In this document: positions 1-12,500 of the stretch, in pieces
Numbering within the stretch: the stretch's first letter is position 1
How the letters are laid out: every line of letters begins with the position of its first letter
DNA from: Apostichopus japonicus
Lineage: Eukaryota > Echinodermata > Holothuroidea > Aspidochirotida > Stichopodidae
Direction: 5' to 3'
Length of the DNA stretch: 64,000 bases
Assembly (NCBI RefSeq): GCF_037975245.1
Contig: NC_092561.1
Span: 1,340,501 to 1,404,500 of the forward strand
Notes under the pieces: generated by a model
What the model saw: the letters and a program-made list of their open reading frames with translations, nothing else
Database searches by the model: none
What the model was told of the DNA's origin: nothing
Position numbers and translations under genes: made by a program

Positions 1-176
1 ACAGTCATAATCGTTAACCGAGAATCAAGATTGACAGGAAAATTTACTATTTAAAACATACTTGATTCTTTAGATGCCTCCATCTGGAATTATTAGACCC
101 TTTCTTACATGCAATCAGCTGCTGTAAATATGTTACCTTCTTTGTTTTTATGAGCAAGTGATTCAAGCTTGTTTAC

Positions 177-3100
177 CTTCTGAAAAATTCATTGATGACA
201 GTCTTTTTATGATGTAAAACGAGAGTATTTCTATCAAAAGAGAATATCTCCACAGTGTCTCTTGCCTGCCACAGTCTGTGGTTCACAACAAGAACGGAAA
301 TATGTCCTGAGAAGACGAAACAGGAATATTTATGAACAGTGTATCGACCCCGCTTGAAGTCCATGGTCAATAACATAATACCAATAATGACATTTGAAGG
401 AGAAGCAGAGAAACAAGTCCTATATTCCCAGGGAAATAATGCCCTGTAAAACATTGTTCTATTTTTAACAAAACTTCATTCTTTCCTGCTTTTCATGGTG
501 TAAATCTTTACGCATGACTCCGGTCCATGCTGGTCATCCCATATATGTAATACCATGTGGAGGATTTTTTAACCTTTTCTTAGTTTTTTTCCCTTGCATG
601 TTAAAGGGTGTGAAGACTCGCGCAAAAAGAAACGTCTTATGCCGGTTATCTGACCTAGTTTCAAATGAGGTGTAACAGAAGTGTTAGACACCACCATCGA
701 TCCCAGAAAATACACACACAGCTTGCTACCGTCGGTTATTAGACACTACTGTACAGTCAGTACATACAGCTGCGGTCAATACCCACAGCACAGTGTACAA
801 ACAATACAGCGATGGACATCTCAGGTCCAGCTAAAGATAACAAGGTATCTCGTTTCATTACTGTACTGTCTGCATTTTGTAGCGACACGAACAAAACGTC
901 ACTTGCAAGCAACGGAAAGTTAACTTTTTCAGATGGCCGCCTGCGGATTGGGGAGAGTCTTCAATGCCTTTAACTAACATACCTCCATCCTTGTCTTCCC
1001 AGATAGAAATTCCTTGTGGAGCAAAGTCCTTCATCTGGGGCAGCTTCACCATTCGTAACTTCTTTGCTGGTTTTTCAGGATGATTGAAATCAAAGAGATA
1101 GATTCTTCCTTCGAAATTCATGATCCGACTATCGGCAGGCACTAGTTTATGGAAAAGTTTTATGCCCTGGAAGTGGACGGATGAGAGAGCAAATAGATAG
1201 ATTTTATTAAAATATTGATGATGGACAACTGAGCAGTCCCCCTTTATGCATTATGTTGTACCATTTCATCATTCTATACATCAAGCCAGGGGCGGCGATC
1301 TGTTTCAAATATTGGGGGGGATATTTGCTTGGATGCGGGCGAATTACTATCAAAGCGGAGCGCTACCATTGGTTGGCGCGCAGCGTACAAGAAAATTTTT
1401 GGTTTTGATAGCCCCCCAGATCACCGGAAATGGCACTTCTCGGGCTTGAAAATGACCAACCAGATGTACACTTTTGCCTGAGAACCAAGTTTTTCCTAAT
1501 AGTTTTTTTTTTCATTCATAAACTTTTTTCAAGATTGTCACCAGTCACACATCATGTTCGACCTCATTGCATCTCCTGTGGATCATTGCTTTTGTAGGTA
1601 ATTCTTCGTAACGCCCCACAATACCCGTCAGCCCCACTTTTCAAGGTTTTAAGCCCATTATTTGTTCAGAATTTGAATAATAAATTCACTTCAAAACATA
1701 CCCATAATGTTGCACAAAATTTCATCTAATGGACAACCAATATAGAAAAACCCCCCTCAACCCCTAACAGACCGGTCAAAATTGCACGAGTAGAGGGAAG
1801 TACGATGAAGAATGTTGGTCAAGGAATTTTCGAAAATTCAGACACAGTTAAATTATTGGTGTACAAATATTAAAACCTCTTATAACGGCTACTATAAAAC
1901 TTCGATATCATAGAAAATACCCAAAATATATGATCGAGGGGGGAGGGCGGTCTCCCCCTTCACCCCCTCCCGCCGTTGGCTAGGCACCTGCGGTTAGAAA
2001 TCTTGTAAGAAACAGGCCAAATGGAAACCCAGTGAACCCATATCGATGTGGATCATATATATGTTTTTACGTACTTACACTCATACACAAGATGCAAACC
2101 AAATTTCATTACGGATGCGGTCCGTCTAGCTATTCATTTCGAGAGAAAAAAGTAAAAACTACTTTCGGTCATATATAGTAACACATTGTGACACGGTTAG
2201 ACAGGCGCCTTGCGAGGAATTTGCCAAGGGAGGGGCAAAGCTTGTACCCAGACTTTCTAATTGTAGCGCCACCATAAGTTGGCGCGAAGCGCAAAAGAAA
2301 AATTTGGCCGAAAATGCCTCCCAGATCGCTGGAAATGGCACTTCCCAGGCCTTGTAAGTTGCATCTAAGCATTTTCTATTTTGAAATTACTAGCGATATC
2401 ATAAAAAAATACAAAACATATGCTTAAAAAAAACTATGCCACCAAATATTGGGGGGGATATTAGATACTATATCCCCCCCACCTAAAATATTGGGGGGGA
2501 CATGTCCCCCCCGTCCCCCCCATGATCGCCGCCCATGCATCAAGCCTTGTCATAATTAAAAGAGAACTGAAAACTCCCGCCCATCATTGATGAGATTGTT
2601 CTTGGGGTATACCCTGGATCTCCACCCCACAGTCCCACCACCCTCCATCTAACTAGTCTCACCACCTTCCATCTAACAGCATCCATCGCATTTATAGTTT
2701 GGTTGCTCCTAGTAAGCAAGTGCTTTTATCTGTTTAATTTGTTCATGAAGATCACATTCATGGCTACAACAAGATATGAACACCAGCCTGATCACATTTA
2801 AAACAAAGTATGACACAGTTTCTTCTTAAGCTGTGGAATTTTACTCTTCCTTCCTTCCATTTCATTTTGTTTAACAAAAAAAAAATGATTCAAGAAATTT
2901 CATTTCAATGTTCATTCCTTTCATTCAATTACCTTAGAGAAATTTGTCATACATATGGTATCTTTATGTAGTGACATTTTGTAAAAACAATTTCAATTTT
3001 ATACCAGGACAATAAATTGAAGGGACCGGAACAATTTTCAATGGAGGGGGATTTTAAGTGGAAGTGGTTGATATAGGGTCTACTCCACCCTAGCCTCTTA

Positions 3101-4322
3101 TATCTTGGTTAATATGTGAAAGGAGCTTTATGCCTTGAAGTTCTTCCGCCTGTACTCTGTAGTACTATTGACTTACAGATGTTATAAAGGCTAGTCCATC
3201 TGAGGTTATTGCAATGTCTTCTGATCCAGTTTCTGTTAAAGAAAAATGAAAAACCAGAGGCACAATGGGTTAGCTTCATGGATACAATTTTCAGCCAATT
3301 CTGTATAAACCCCATTACAATGAAAGCCGACAGTAAATGTGAACATAAATGTATTTTAAGACAAAAAGTTTGTGCAGATTCCTAAATAATCATGCATAAC
3401 TTAAAGGTCTGTCTTGAGAATATTTGTATAATTTTCATTTGATGCAACTTTGGGAGCAGTGCAGCGAGTTCAAGTGAAATGTACGCCTAATTAGGTTCAA
3501 ACATGTTGTATGCAACAGGATATAAAAGAAACCTCTAAATACATTTGGAAAAGGAAAGAAATGTTTGATAAGAATAGATTTTAATTCAGTCACCACATGA
3601 TTACAAACTTTTACAAAAAATACAGCCTTGTGTCCTTGAGGCCACTGGTTTGTATCCTTCGATCTCTACTGTATGTGAATTTTTCTTTATTTATGTAGGC
3701 TATTCCACAAAAAAAACTTTATTTATGATTGAAAATCAAACATTTAACTTACTCAGAGGTGAAACATTTCTGCATCGGCCTGTATAGTGAGGAAATACTG
3801 TTCTGTGATATCCTCTCATAATTCTGCACAATAAAAGAATGTTCAATTAAAGACTGAAAATATCTACTGTCAATACGCTGGCTCTTACCAAGAAAGCACT
3901 ACTACATTCCAAGTAAACCTGGAGATTGGTAAATGACCATTGGAGATTTTATATCTATGATGTTCTCAATTGAAAGGGAATCTCTGCAAACTCATCATTT
4001 TCACATTTTCAACTGTGAATGTTGGCAGGTATGCATATACTACTGTACTGTCTCAGTGCAGCTTAAGTACAGTAATTTCTTGCAAACATCTGCACTGAAT
4101 TTTTGGTTCACAATGGATGACAAAGGAGAATGTTAACAATCTAAAATCTGTTCAGGTATGTATATATACTCACATTTGTGATATGACATACTGGGCAATG
4201 ATCAAAACTCCAACAAACATCATAGCTTTAAGGCACATAGTCGACCCCGGAGATTTATTATCTTCATCCACCAGATGCTGTGGTATCCCAGCTGGATTCT
4301 TCACTCTGAAGTTCTTTTTCAT
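177..4322 (-). CDS. PON: Paraoxonase/arylesterase (PON family), 5' half, five exons, runs off left edge
   Basis: Calcium-dependent six-bladed beta-propeller lactonase/arylesterase family. Coding exons in transcript order: 4174-4322 (ATG at 4322), 3753-3823, 3177-3232, 983-1166, 177-306. All have AG/GT borders and phases chain as 2,1,0,1,2. About 196 residues are encoded, against ~355 in the family, so the C-terminal half lies left of position 1. Seen: a charged N-terminus, then a hydrophobic segment near residues 31-45 (signal anchor, as in PON and MEC-6), then TGSED (family Ca2+ ligands Glu-Asp), DGLAFITS, GRIYLFDFN, APQGIS and VLVVNH. Homology to human PON1 is clear through this span. Oddity: the family NPHGIS motif carrying dyad His115 reads APQGIS, while the second dyad His (VVNH) is kept. 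A hAT element sits in the third intron. The gene is head-to-head with CAPS2. Which PON paralogue this is cannot be told. Confidence 0.88.
1287..2537. mobile_element. Non-autonomous hAT-type DNA transposon, 1.25 kb
   Basis: Ends are inverted repeats, CAGGGGCGGCGATC at the left and the complement of CATGGGCGGCGATC at the right. The element is flanked by a perfect 8-bp direct duplication, CATCAAGC (1279-1286 and 2538-2545), which is the hAT signature. Each end carries a G/C-rich block and the gcgccaac...ggtggcgct motif shared with other elements in this window. There is no transposase frame. It lies in the intron between PON exons 3177-3232 and 983-1166. Confidence 0.85.
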
Positions 4323-6220
4323 CTTGTTGAGTAGAAGCTGCAAACATGCAGTACGGCAAAACAATATTTCTGGTACTAGTTAGTTACGGCTATTCAGAAT
4401 TTGTCCGTCTACTGGATATAATCATTCCATAATTTACTAAATTCGTTCCACAGACAGACTGATAGGGCTTTGGAGTGTACAACTACAGTAGGAGCGACCA
4501 TTTGTATATATCGCGCAACTGGTACTCACAAGTTAGATCTCCACACATTCCAATTCTGTTGTTAGCACAGGATCGTTACTATCAATGAAATCAACGGAAT
4601 GTTACAAAGAGGTACTTTCTGGGAGTTCAATTGCCAATTTTTCAGATGCTCATATGCATCAAATCCTTGAAGAAAGTTGTGTGGTTGTTTCTTTTCCGTA
4701 GATTTGTATAAATACATAAAGCTTACCCCTCCTGTGCCAGCGGTTCATATTACGGGAGAAAAGAGAATCGCACTAATACTCACTTACATTGGTAGTAGTT
4801 TTGCGACAGACTAATACAATACCTGTTTTACAGGGTATTGCAACTAGTCTAATCGGTACTGATTGGCTATGTATAATGTCAACGGTAAACCTTTGCGAAT
4901 CCGACTTTGTCTAGTAAGACCAAACTTCTTTGCTTTAAAGAGAAACGTTTCGAGATCAAATGGATCACGGAAGAGCTACAAGCAGTGCATCCATGCGGCC
5001 AGACGGGTAAATATGGTGCTAGCATACTTTTCATTAGGCTACCTGTACTGTTAGTTTATTTATCAATTGAAATTCCTTATTCCTATACAGTATGTAGCTC
5101 ATTATCATCACTAGCCAAGTTTCATCAGAAAATTGATGCAAAAATGCCCAATTGCAATGTGCATGTGAATAAACTGCATGAAATGTGTCCACGAAACAAT
5201 GTTTTGAAATCAAACAGGTCCATTGAAAAATTATTCGAAGTGATTATTCGCAGGGCAGCCCGGCGAATAACGTACACAGACACCTTATTCGCAGGGCTGT
5301 GACGATTTTGAAAATAGGTTTATTATTAGGTTTTGCTATTGATACCAGTCAGTTTAGGGGCCTTGAAAAAGTCAACCTTTTGGGCCCAAATAGTCTTAGC
5401 CACTTCATAAGCTAATTTTTGGAGCCCCAGCAGTTCAAGTTTAAAAGCTTATTTTAAGGGAGCTTATCTTGGGATTCCCCAAAAGCCGATATTGCCTGAA
5501 AGCCAATATGGTCAAAGGTGTGACACCCCCCCCCCCCCTCCCACACCTTTACATGCAAATGAGCAGTCACTCTGCAAAAACAAAGGTCAAAATGATCGAG
5601 GGATGACATTTTTATGTTGGCGGTACTAATGCTAGACTGGTTCAATCTTAAGGCCCTAGGCTCCCAAAACCAATCCTAACAGCATTAAGATAGGAATCCC
5701 AAAGGCCAATAAATTCCTCAAAGTATAGAGGCTCCCAATTAAGACTCTCAAAAAGATAGCTGGTGCCCAAAAGCAAACTCGAATAGCCCCAAAAATTACT
5801 GAGCCCGTTAACCCAGTCTAAGGCTGCCCTGTGAATAAGGTGTATGTGTCTGGCTATTCGAAGGGCAGCCCTGCAAATAAGATGCTTGGGTCTGGCTATT
5901 CACAGGGCTGCCCTGCGAATAAGGTGTATGTGTCTGGCTATTCGCAGGGCTACCCTGTGAATAAGATACTTGTGTCCGGCTATTCGCAGGGCTGCCCTGT
6001 GAATAAGGTGTATGTGTCTGGCTATTCGCAGGGCTGCCCTGCGAATAAGCCCCTCCATAATTATTTGCTAATTCATTTATGTTATGAGCACAAGTACTGT
6101 AGGATCATATTTTAGTTTAAGTATATAAAGTTTTATACTAATTTCAGTCACTCTAGTCTTGGTGTGATTGGTACATTAGTTAAAAAAATTGTTGAGCAAC
6201 TCAAATAGTGCAGCTTGAAA
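4323..6220. promoter_or_regulatory. Divergent intergenic region between PON and CAPS2
   Basis: PON begins at 4322 on minus and the first CAPS2-like coding segment is near 6221 on plus, so promoters of both probably lie here. I recognise no definite TATA box or CpG block. The right half is occupied by the minisatellite-ended element at 5233-6050. No convincing additional exon was seen in 4323-5232. Confidence 0.4.
5233..6050. mobile_element. Element with inverted minisatellite termini (42-bp units)
   Basis: The right end (5824-6050) holds about five 42-bp tandem units, each containing the dyad ATTCGCAGGGC...GCCCTGCGAAT. The left end (5233-5300) carries about 1.5 units of the same sequence in inverted orientation. 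About 520 bp of unique-looking DNA lies between. This is the architecture of a MITE with minisatellite termini. The superfamily is not recognised and no target duplication is clear. The open frame across the right array is a repeat artefact. Confidence 0.6.
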
Positions 6221-6465
6221 ATGTCCACTAAAGCTGGAAAGAATTTGCATGACAGGTTTGTACATAAAGTTGTGGTAAGCTCCGATATATGTTATCATTT
6301 TCCCATTATTTCTTGAATGTTTTTATTACACATATTTTTATGTACTGTAGTGCGTACTTATTAGTTTGCTTAGTATCTCAAACAATTATTTCAGGGAATA
6401 AGAATTCAGTGTTAAACTATAGCAGTTTGGAAGATTCAGATTCTGGTCTCACACAAATTTCTATG
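6221..6465 (+). CDS. Candidate N-terminal coding segments of CAPS2 (unresolved splicing)
   Basis: Two segments look coding. 6221-6274 starts with ATG and encodes MSTKAGKNLHDRFVHKVV before a GTAAGC donor. 6395-6465 follows a TTTCAG acceptor and contains LNYSSLEDSDSGLTQISM before GTAAAT. The first ends in phase 0, whereas the open frame of the second needs phase 1 input, and the second then ends in phase 0 although the next exon (6593) needs phase 2. A missing microexon or non-use of one segment would explain this. Confidence 0.4.
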
Positions 6466-6592
6466 GTAAATGTAAAAAACTGCTGTACATATTAAGACTT
6501 GTATAGAAATTTGACCATTTTATGTACCATTTTTGGATCTAGCGCAGATTGCATGTACTGTGTAATTAAATCTTGTCATCCTTTCTTTATAG

Positions 6593-9500
6593 TGTGCCAT
6601 CGCTTAATTTAGGAGTCTTAGCCGACAGAGACAACAAATTGAAAAATCCATTACAGGACTATCAACCAAAACTGAGTCCACCTGATACAGCTAGTACTGT
6701 AAGGTGAGCTTCATGTTTGAAAATCGAGATTGCCCAAAAATATTTAAGCAGTTTTTGGTTGTATCCTTTCCTTCCATTAATTGTGGCACAGTTCTGTGTA
6801 ACAGAAAAATAAAAATCATAACCTCTTGTTTGTGTGTGTGTGCGTGTGCACCTATTTTCAGTGGCGGAGCTAGGGGTATTGGTCAAGGGGGGCGAGAATG
6901 GTCTGTAGGGGTGCTTCCGACACTATCTATGCGGAGCGCCACCACGAGTTGGCGTGGAGCGTACCAAAATTTTTCTCCCTAGATCGCCGGAAATGACCCT
7001 CTCCGGGCCTTGCTAATTTGCAGATAAACGAAGAATAAATAGGTGTCATCGCCAAAACATGTGACAAAATATCAATACAGTAGGTAGATGAGAGCGCATT
7101 AAAAAAGTCAATAATCGCGAATAAGTTAAAAGTGGTAAAAAGCTGAAAAGGGCGCCAGCAGTCCATTTGAGTCCATCAGGGGGGGCATCCGCCCCCCTGA
7201 CTGTATGGACGCTCCGCCACTGCCTATTTTATATTCTGACTGAGGACTTGATCAAAGGAATTCCAAGTCCTCAGATTTCATTTCAAAAGAACCGCCATGT
7301 CCTCAGAAGAATTGTATTGTTCAGTTGTATTGTTAAGGTAAGGTACATGGATTTGAAGAATGGAAAAAAAAAACATGTCAGTCTGCAAGTGTGTGTTACA
7401 GCAGGAATCATAAAAATCATAAACAAGCATAAATAATAATGACAGCAAGAAATAATAATCATATTCTATGACATTAATTCTGCAAAATGCAAACGCTGAC
7501 GATACATTATTGTACATGTTGCTATAATATTTGAACAGCCAGGAGAAATAAAAAGAAAATGCAATTTATTCTTAAATTATTCTCTTTAAATACAACTGTC
7601 GGAAGTTACAATTAAAATGGAAGAAAAACAGCAGTTTAAAACAGAAATATCTAATTGTGTCATCCCTTTAGTATCAGATCTTACAGTTTGTCATATTTTT
7701 CTATATTTGTATTTCAGCTGGGGTTACCATGACCACAGTCCACTAACCAGTAACAGGTACTGGATTTTTTTCATTTTTTTTTTTCATTTGGCATATAATC
7801 AATGTTAAGTTTTCTTAACTCAGTGAGAATGTGCCTATCTTCATAGAGTACAGTACTGTAGGTGAGATGCAAAACTGCAAGGTACCATTTAAATAATGAA
7901 CGACTTGAAAATAAGCTAACAGCTGGCTTGTTATTTAAAGGGGAGCTAAAGGTTAGTAAGTCATATTAGAACCCTACAAAGTCTCCCTCACCCCCTTCAC
8001 TGACATGCATACATGTTACAAGGAATCTTAGGTTTTTGAACCACAGCACTAGTCCACACATTCCCACATATTGAATCTATGTATGCCGGATCTATGCAAA
8101 TGTGTTTTTCATGCTTGTTTACAGACGGGAAACATTTGCTTATCAAGTACAATGTCGAATATATGTGTATCCTGGTGCATTCTGCAGTTTACACGCGAGG
8201 GGTGGTGGAATAATAATAATAATAATAATATGTGCTATTTATAAAGCGCTTTCCAATAAAATCTCAAAGCGCGGAGGGACTTGGTGATAAATTTTTAGCC
8301 CAACAAGCATATTTGGAGATCAACTGTCTAACAAGGTTTCTAAAAGTAAGTTGATAAACCTTTTCATTTATTCACCAGAGAAACGAAACGACCACCATTT
8401 GCTTTGCACCATGCTCCTGAGGTCACAGCATTTGCATCCGGGAGGAGTCAACGACCAGCAAGCGTACCACGACTAAATCTTCATGATGAACCGGTACAAC
8501 AACTTTAACAAAATTTCTTTGACCATAGAGTATTATAGGCATTTTACGTACTAAAATCACCTTCAGATCTTATAGTTGTATTTCTATGTATTTATCTAGT
8601 TACAATATAATTATGTCTGTTTACAGACAAGAATGAATATGCCCATCAACATCATTTTTGCTTAATTGACAAGGTAATTCCTGGGAAAACTTTTAGTTTT
8701 CCTTAAAAAAGGAACATAATCTTAGCTCACTTTTGGTAAAAGAACATGCCTATACATATATTTATTTTATGGAAAATGTTATGTAGGAATTGAAAGGACT
8801 ATCCTTTGTGTGATAATTATTTCTTTTTAATTAATTTTAATTCTGTTCTTTCCTTTAAAAAGTTGTTGCAGTTTACCTCCCTCAATGAACACTCATAATG
8901 GAGTAAAAGCTTATCCATTAGTATCTAAATACTTTGCAGAGAGAAACTGTTTTGATCAAATGCAAAAAATAAAAAATAAAGGAAACAAAACGAGACATTT
9001 AACAAATTGTCAACATTACTTAATGTTAAACATTATTTGAAATAAAATGTGACTAAGCAAAGCTAATGAATTATAAATGTTGTTGTTTTAGAATTTTTTA
9101 ATAGAATGATTCTTGAATCAAGGAATAGTCAATAGCATCAAAGAATAGTAGATCAGTGCCAAAAGCTATTTTAAAATTTGTAAGTGTACTTTTTGCTTTA
9201 GACAATCATTTCAACAAATTTTTTACAAAACTTTGATTTGCTTTTGTTTTTTAAAAGGAAAATCCACATGTCAATAATCCACCCTCCCAGCGCAAACCTG
9301 TACAGCCACCCTATCACACCCATGATGGATACTCCCATACTGCTGTTGTGGGGTAAGTTTGCAAGTCTATACATACAGTATCCAGATATTGATACTTGAA
9401 TATCACGAACCATGTTACCCCCATTCCCTCCACCACAATAGTTTCCATGACAGTATTAAATGTTTGCATCAATTGCTTTTTTTGTTTATTGTCATTGTCA

Positions 9501-12500
9501 AATTTTACAGAAGTAAATATTTTTGCAATGAAAAACATCACCAGATATGAGTATTACCATACCACATTCTCTTCTCGCCCTATTCCCGCCCATATTAGGC
9601 CCTTTTCAGCTTAGGTTCTGTTGCTGACCAAATACCAAATATAAAGAAATCATTCTTTGCACATATCTATATATATTTCCTCTCCTCACCTCCCCCACCC
9701 TACCTTGCAAAACAAAGTTAAGGAGGTTGAGAAAACATAAATAAATGAAAAGGGATGAGCATCCTGGTATGCTTCATCTTATGTTAGATTTTTAGTTTCA
9801 AGTTTCAGCCCATATAGACCGGCAGCCCAGAGCACTTTGATCAAACGAACGAGGTACCAATATCTGAGTATTGGAACATTTGTGGAAAAACCCAGTATAT
9901 CCAAAAGTGGACGTCTGCCGTGGTCGCTCTGCTGCATGTGGCCCATGGGGCCGGTTAAAGGGGGCCAAAATATGCATCTGATCAAACGAACGAGGTACCA
10001 CTTGAAACCAATGTCAACTTAATGCATGAATGCCACATAGTACTGAATGGCCCATGACAGACAAATTTTCTGCTGCAAAGGGCCCGCCAGATGCCCCAAA
10101 AGGGCCCCTAAAAATGCATCTGATCAAACGAACGAGGTACCACTTGAAACCAATGTCAACTTAATGCATGAATGCCACAAAGTAATGAATGGCCCATGCC
10201 AGACAAATTTTCTGCTGCTAAGGGCCCGCCAGACGCCCCCAAATATGGCCCAAATGCCCATTATCGTAGCATTGACCCAGATTAAATATGCAAGGTACCA
10301 CTCAAAACCGGTTTGGAATGTTCGGGTTGACCATACAGACTATGGAAATAATCATGCCAGACAAATTTTCTGCTACAAAGGGCCCGCCAGACGCCCCAAA
10401 AGGGCCCCTTAAAATGAATTTGATCAAACGAACGAGGTACCACTTGAAACCAATGTCAACTTAATGCATGAATGCCACAAAGTACTGAATGGCCTATGCC
10501 AGACAAATTTTCTGCTGCTAAGGGCCCACCAGACGCCCCCAAATATGGCCCAAATGCCCATTACCGTAGCATTGACCCAGATTAAATATGCAAGGTACCA
10601 CTCAAAACCGGTTTGGAATGTTCGGGTTGATCTTACAGACTATGGAAATCCTCATGCCAGACAAATTTTCTGCTACAAAGGCCCGCCAGACGCCCCAAAA
10701 GGGCCCATAAAAATGCATCTGATCAAACGAACGAGGTACCACTTGAAACCAATGTCAACTTAATGCATGAATGCCACAAAGTACTGAATGGCCCATGCCA
10801 GACAAATTTTCTACTGCTAAGGGCCCGCCAGACGCCCCCAAATATGGCCCAAATGCCCATTAGCGTAGCATTGACCCAGATTAAATATGCAAGGTACCAC
10901 TCAAAATCGGTTTGGAATGTTCGGGTTGATCTTACAGACTATGGAAATCATCATGCCAGACAAATTTTCTGCTACAAAGGGCCCGCCAGACGCCCCAAAA
11001 GGGCCCATAAAAATGCATTTGATCAAACGAACGAGGTACCACTTGAAACCAATGTCAACTTAATGCATGAATGCCACAAAGTACTGAATGGCCTATGCCA
11101 GACAAATTTTCTACTGCTAAGGGCCCGCCAGACGCCCCCAAATATGGCCCAAAATGCCCATTATCGTAGCATTGACCCAGATTAAATATGCAAGATACCA
11201 CTCAAAACCGGTTTGGATCCACACAAAAACAATATTAAATGCAAAGGTACTTTCCGCAGAGTAAAGAACTGCCAATGCAAGACAAATTTTCTTCTGCATA
11301 GGTCCCACCAGATAGAAAGAATAGGTGGCCCAATGTGGCCCTATATATGGGTCTAAAGAATTGGATATATGTGCCTTGTAACATGACATTTCAAGCTCAT
11401 GATTATATTGTTTCCAGCATAAATTGGAGTTACTGTACACAAGACCAGTGTTTTATCTTATTTAGCTATTCGCTGCTCTAAGCAAAGTAAAGATAACACT
11501 TTCACCTAAGCCTCTAAATATTTTGGGATTTGCTGGCCTGGGCAAAAATTACAGTTCCCCACATTATAATTCTAACACTCTGAGGAAGAGTCTTGCCTGG
11601 CTTGGATCCACAGAACTACGGTTGGAAGAGCAAGAATGGGTGCTACAGCCCTGACTGGTTTGAGGGACCGGCTCTCCCAGATCATCTATTCCAAGAGGGG
11701 GAACTGAGCGAAGATTTTCAAAGTAGCCGACCAGACGTGGCTTCCGAGTTTGATGGCGATGATTCAAGTACTGAACCATCTTGGAGTGATGACTCCGACA
11801 ATGAAACATTGATTTGAGCTTCCATTGTCTTTTTAGAATCAAGTTCATGGGAATACTTAATTTTCATAAACTTAGAGATCTGTCTGAATGGCAAATGCAG
11901 TGTCTTTTTACAATGCACACACTCCAGTGTTTAATCACTGTCAAGAGACATGAATTCTCAGTTCTTATACTTCGAACCTAACATGTGTCATGTTCAGAGT
12001 AATCACATAATGATCTTTTGTTACTATCTTTGCCAATTATGATTTTAGTACATTTTAAACTAGCAAGATGACTTTCTTCAAAGGTAAAAGATCCCTTCAT
12101 AGATGAAAACAAAAACCCTCATCTAGCATTCATATTTCTGAAAAATGGATGCCACATCTATTTGTTGGACTTGTTACAAGCTATTCGAATTGAATTAGTG
12201 TAATGATGGAAGTTCTAAAAGACCAAGATGGAGTAATATACGCCAATTACTCATTTTATATTTTGTATCAGGGAATGGAGTCATACGTGGTGATATCAGT
12301 ATTTGTTTGTTCAATCTTAGCATTTTAAGTCCTTTAAAGAGTGTACCTAGCATAAAGGTACATATACATTTCTATGCTTCAATTATGTATCTTTTAAAAA
12401 CCATATTGGACAGTTTCAACTTGAAACTGTCCAATATGGTTTTTAAAAGATACATAATTGAAGCATTACTTTCAACCCAAACCTTTATCGTTAAGTACAC

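Noticed and set aside
1117-1142. PON exon starting at CTAG/1141
   Set aside because: An acceptor there would need a different phase. The stronger CTTCCAG at 1167-1173 gives phase 0 and continuous PON homology from FITS into GIKLF.
9837-11185. Several 60-140-codon plus-strand frames with recurring CQTNFLLLRAR-type sequence
   Set aside because: They are translations of the ~300-bp tandem unit and reappear inverted in the other arm. There is no independent coding evidence.
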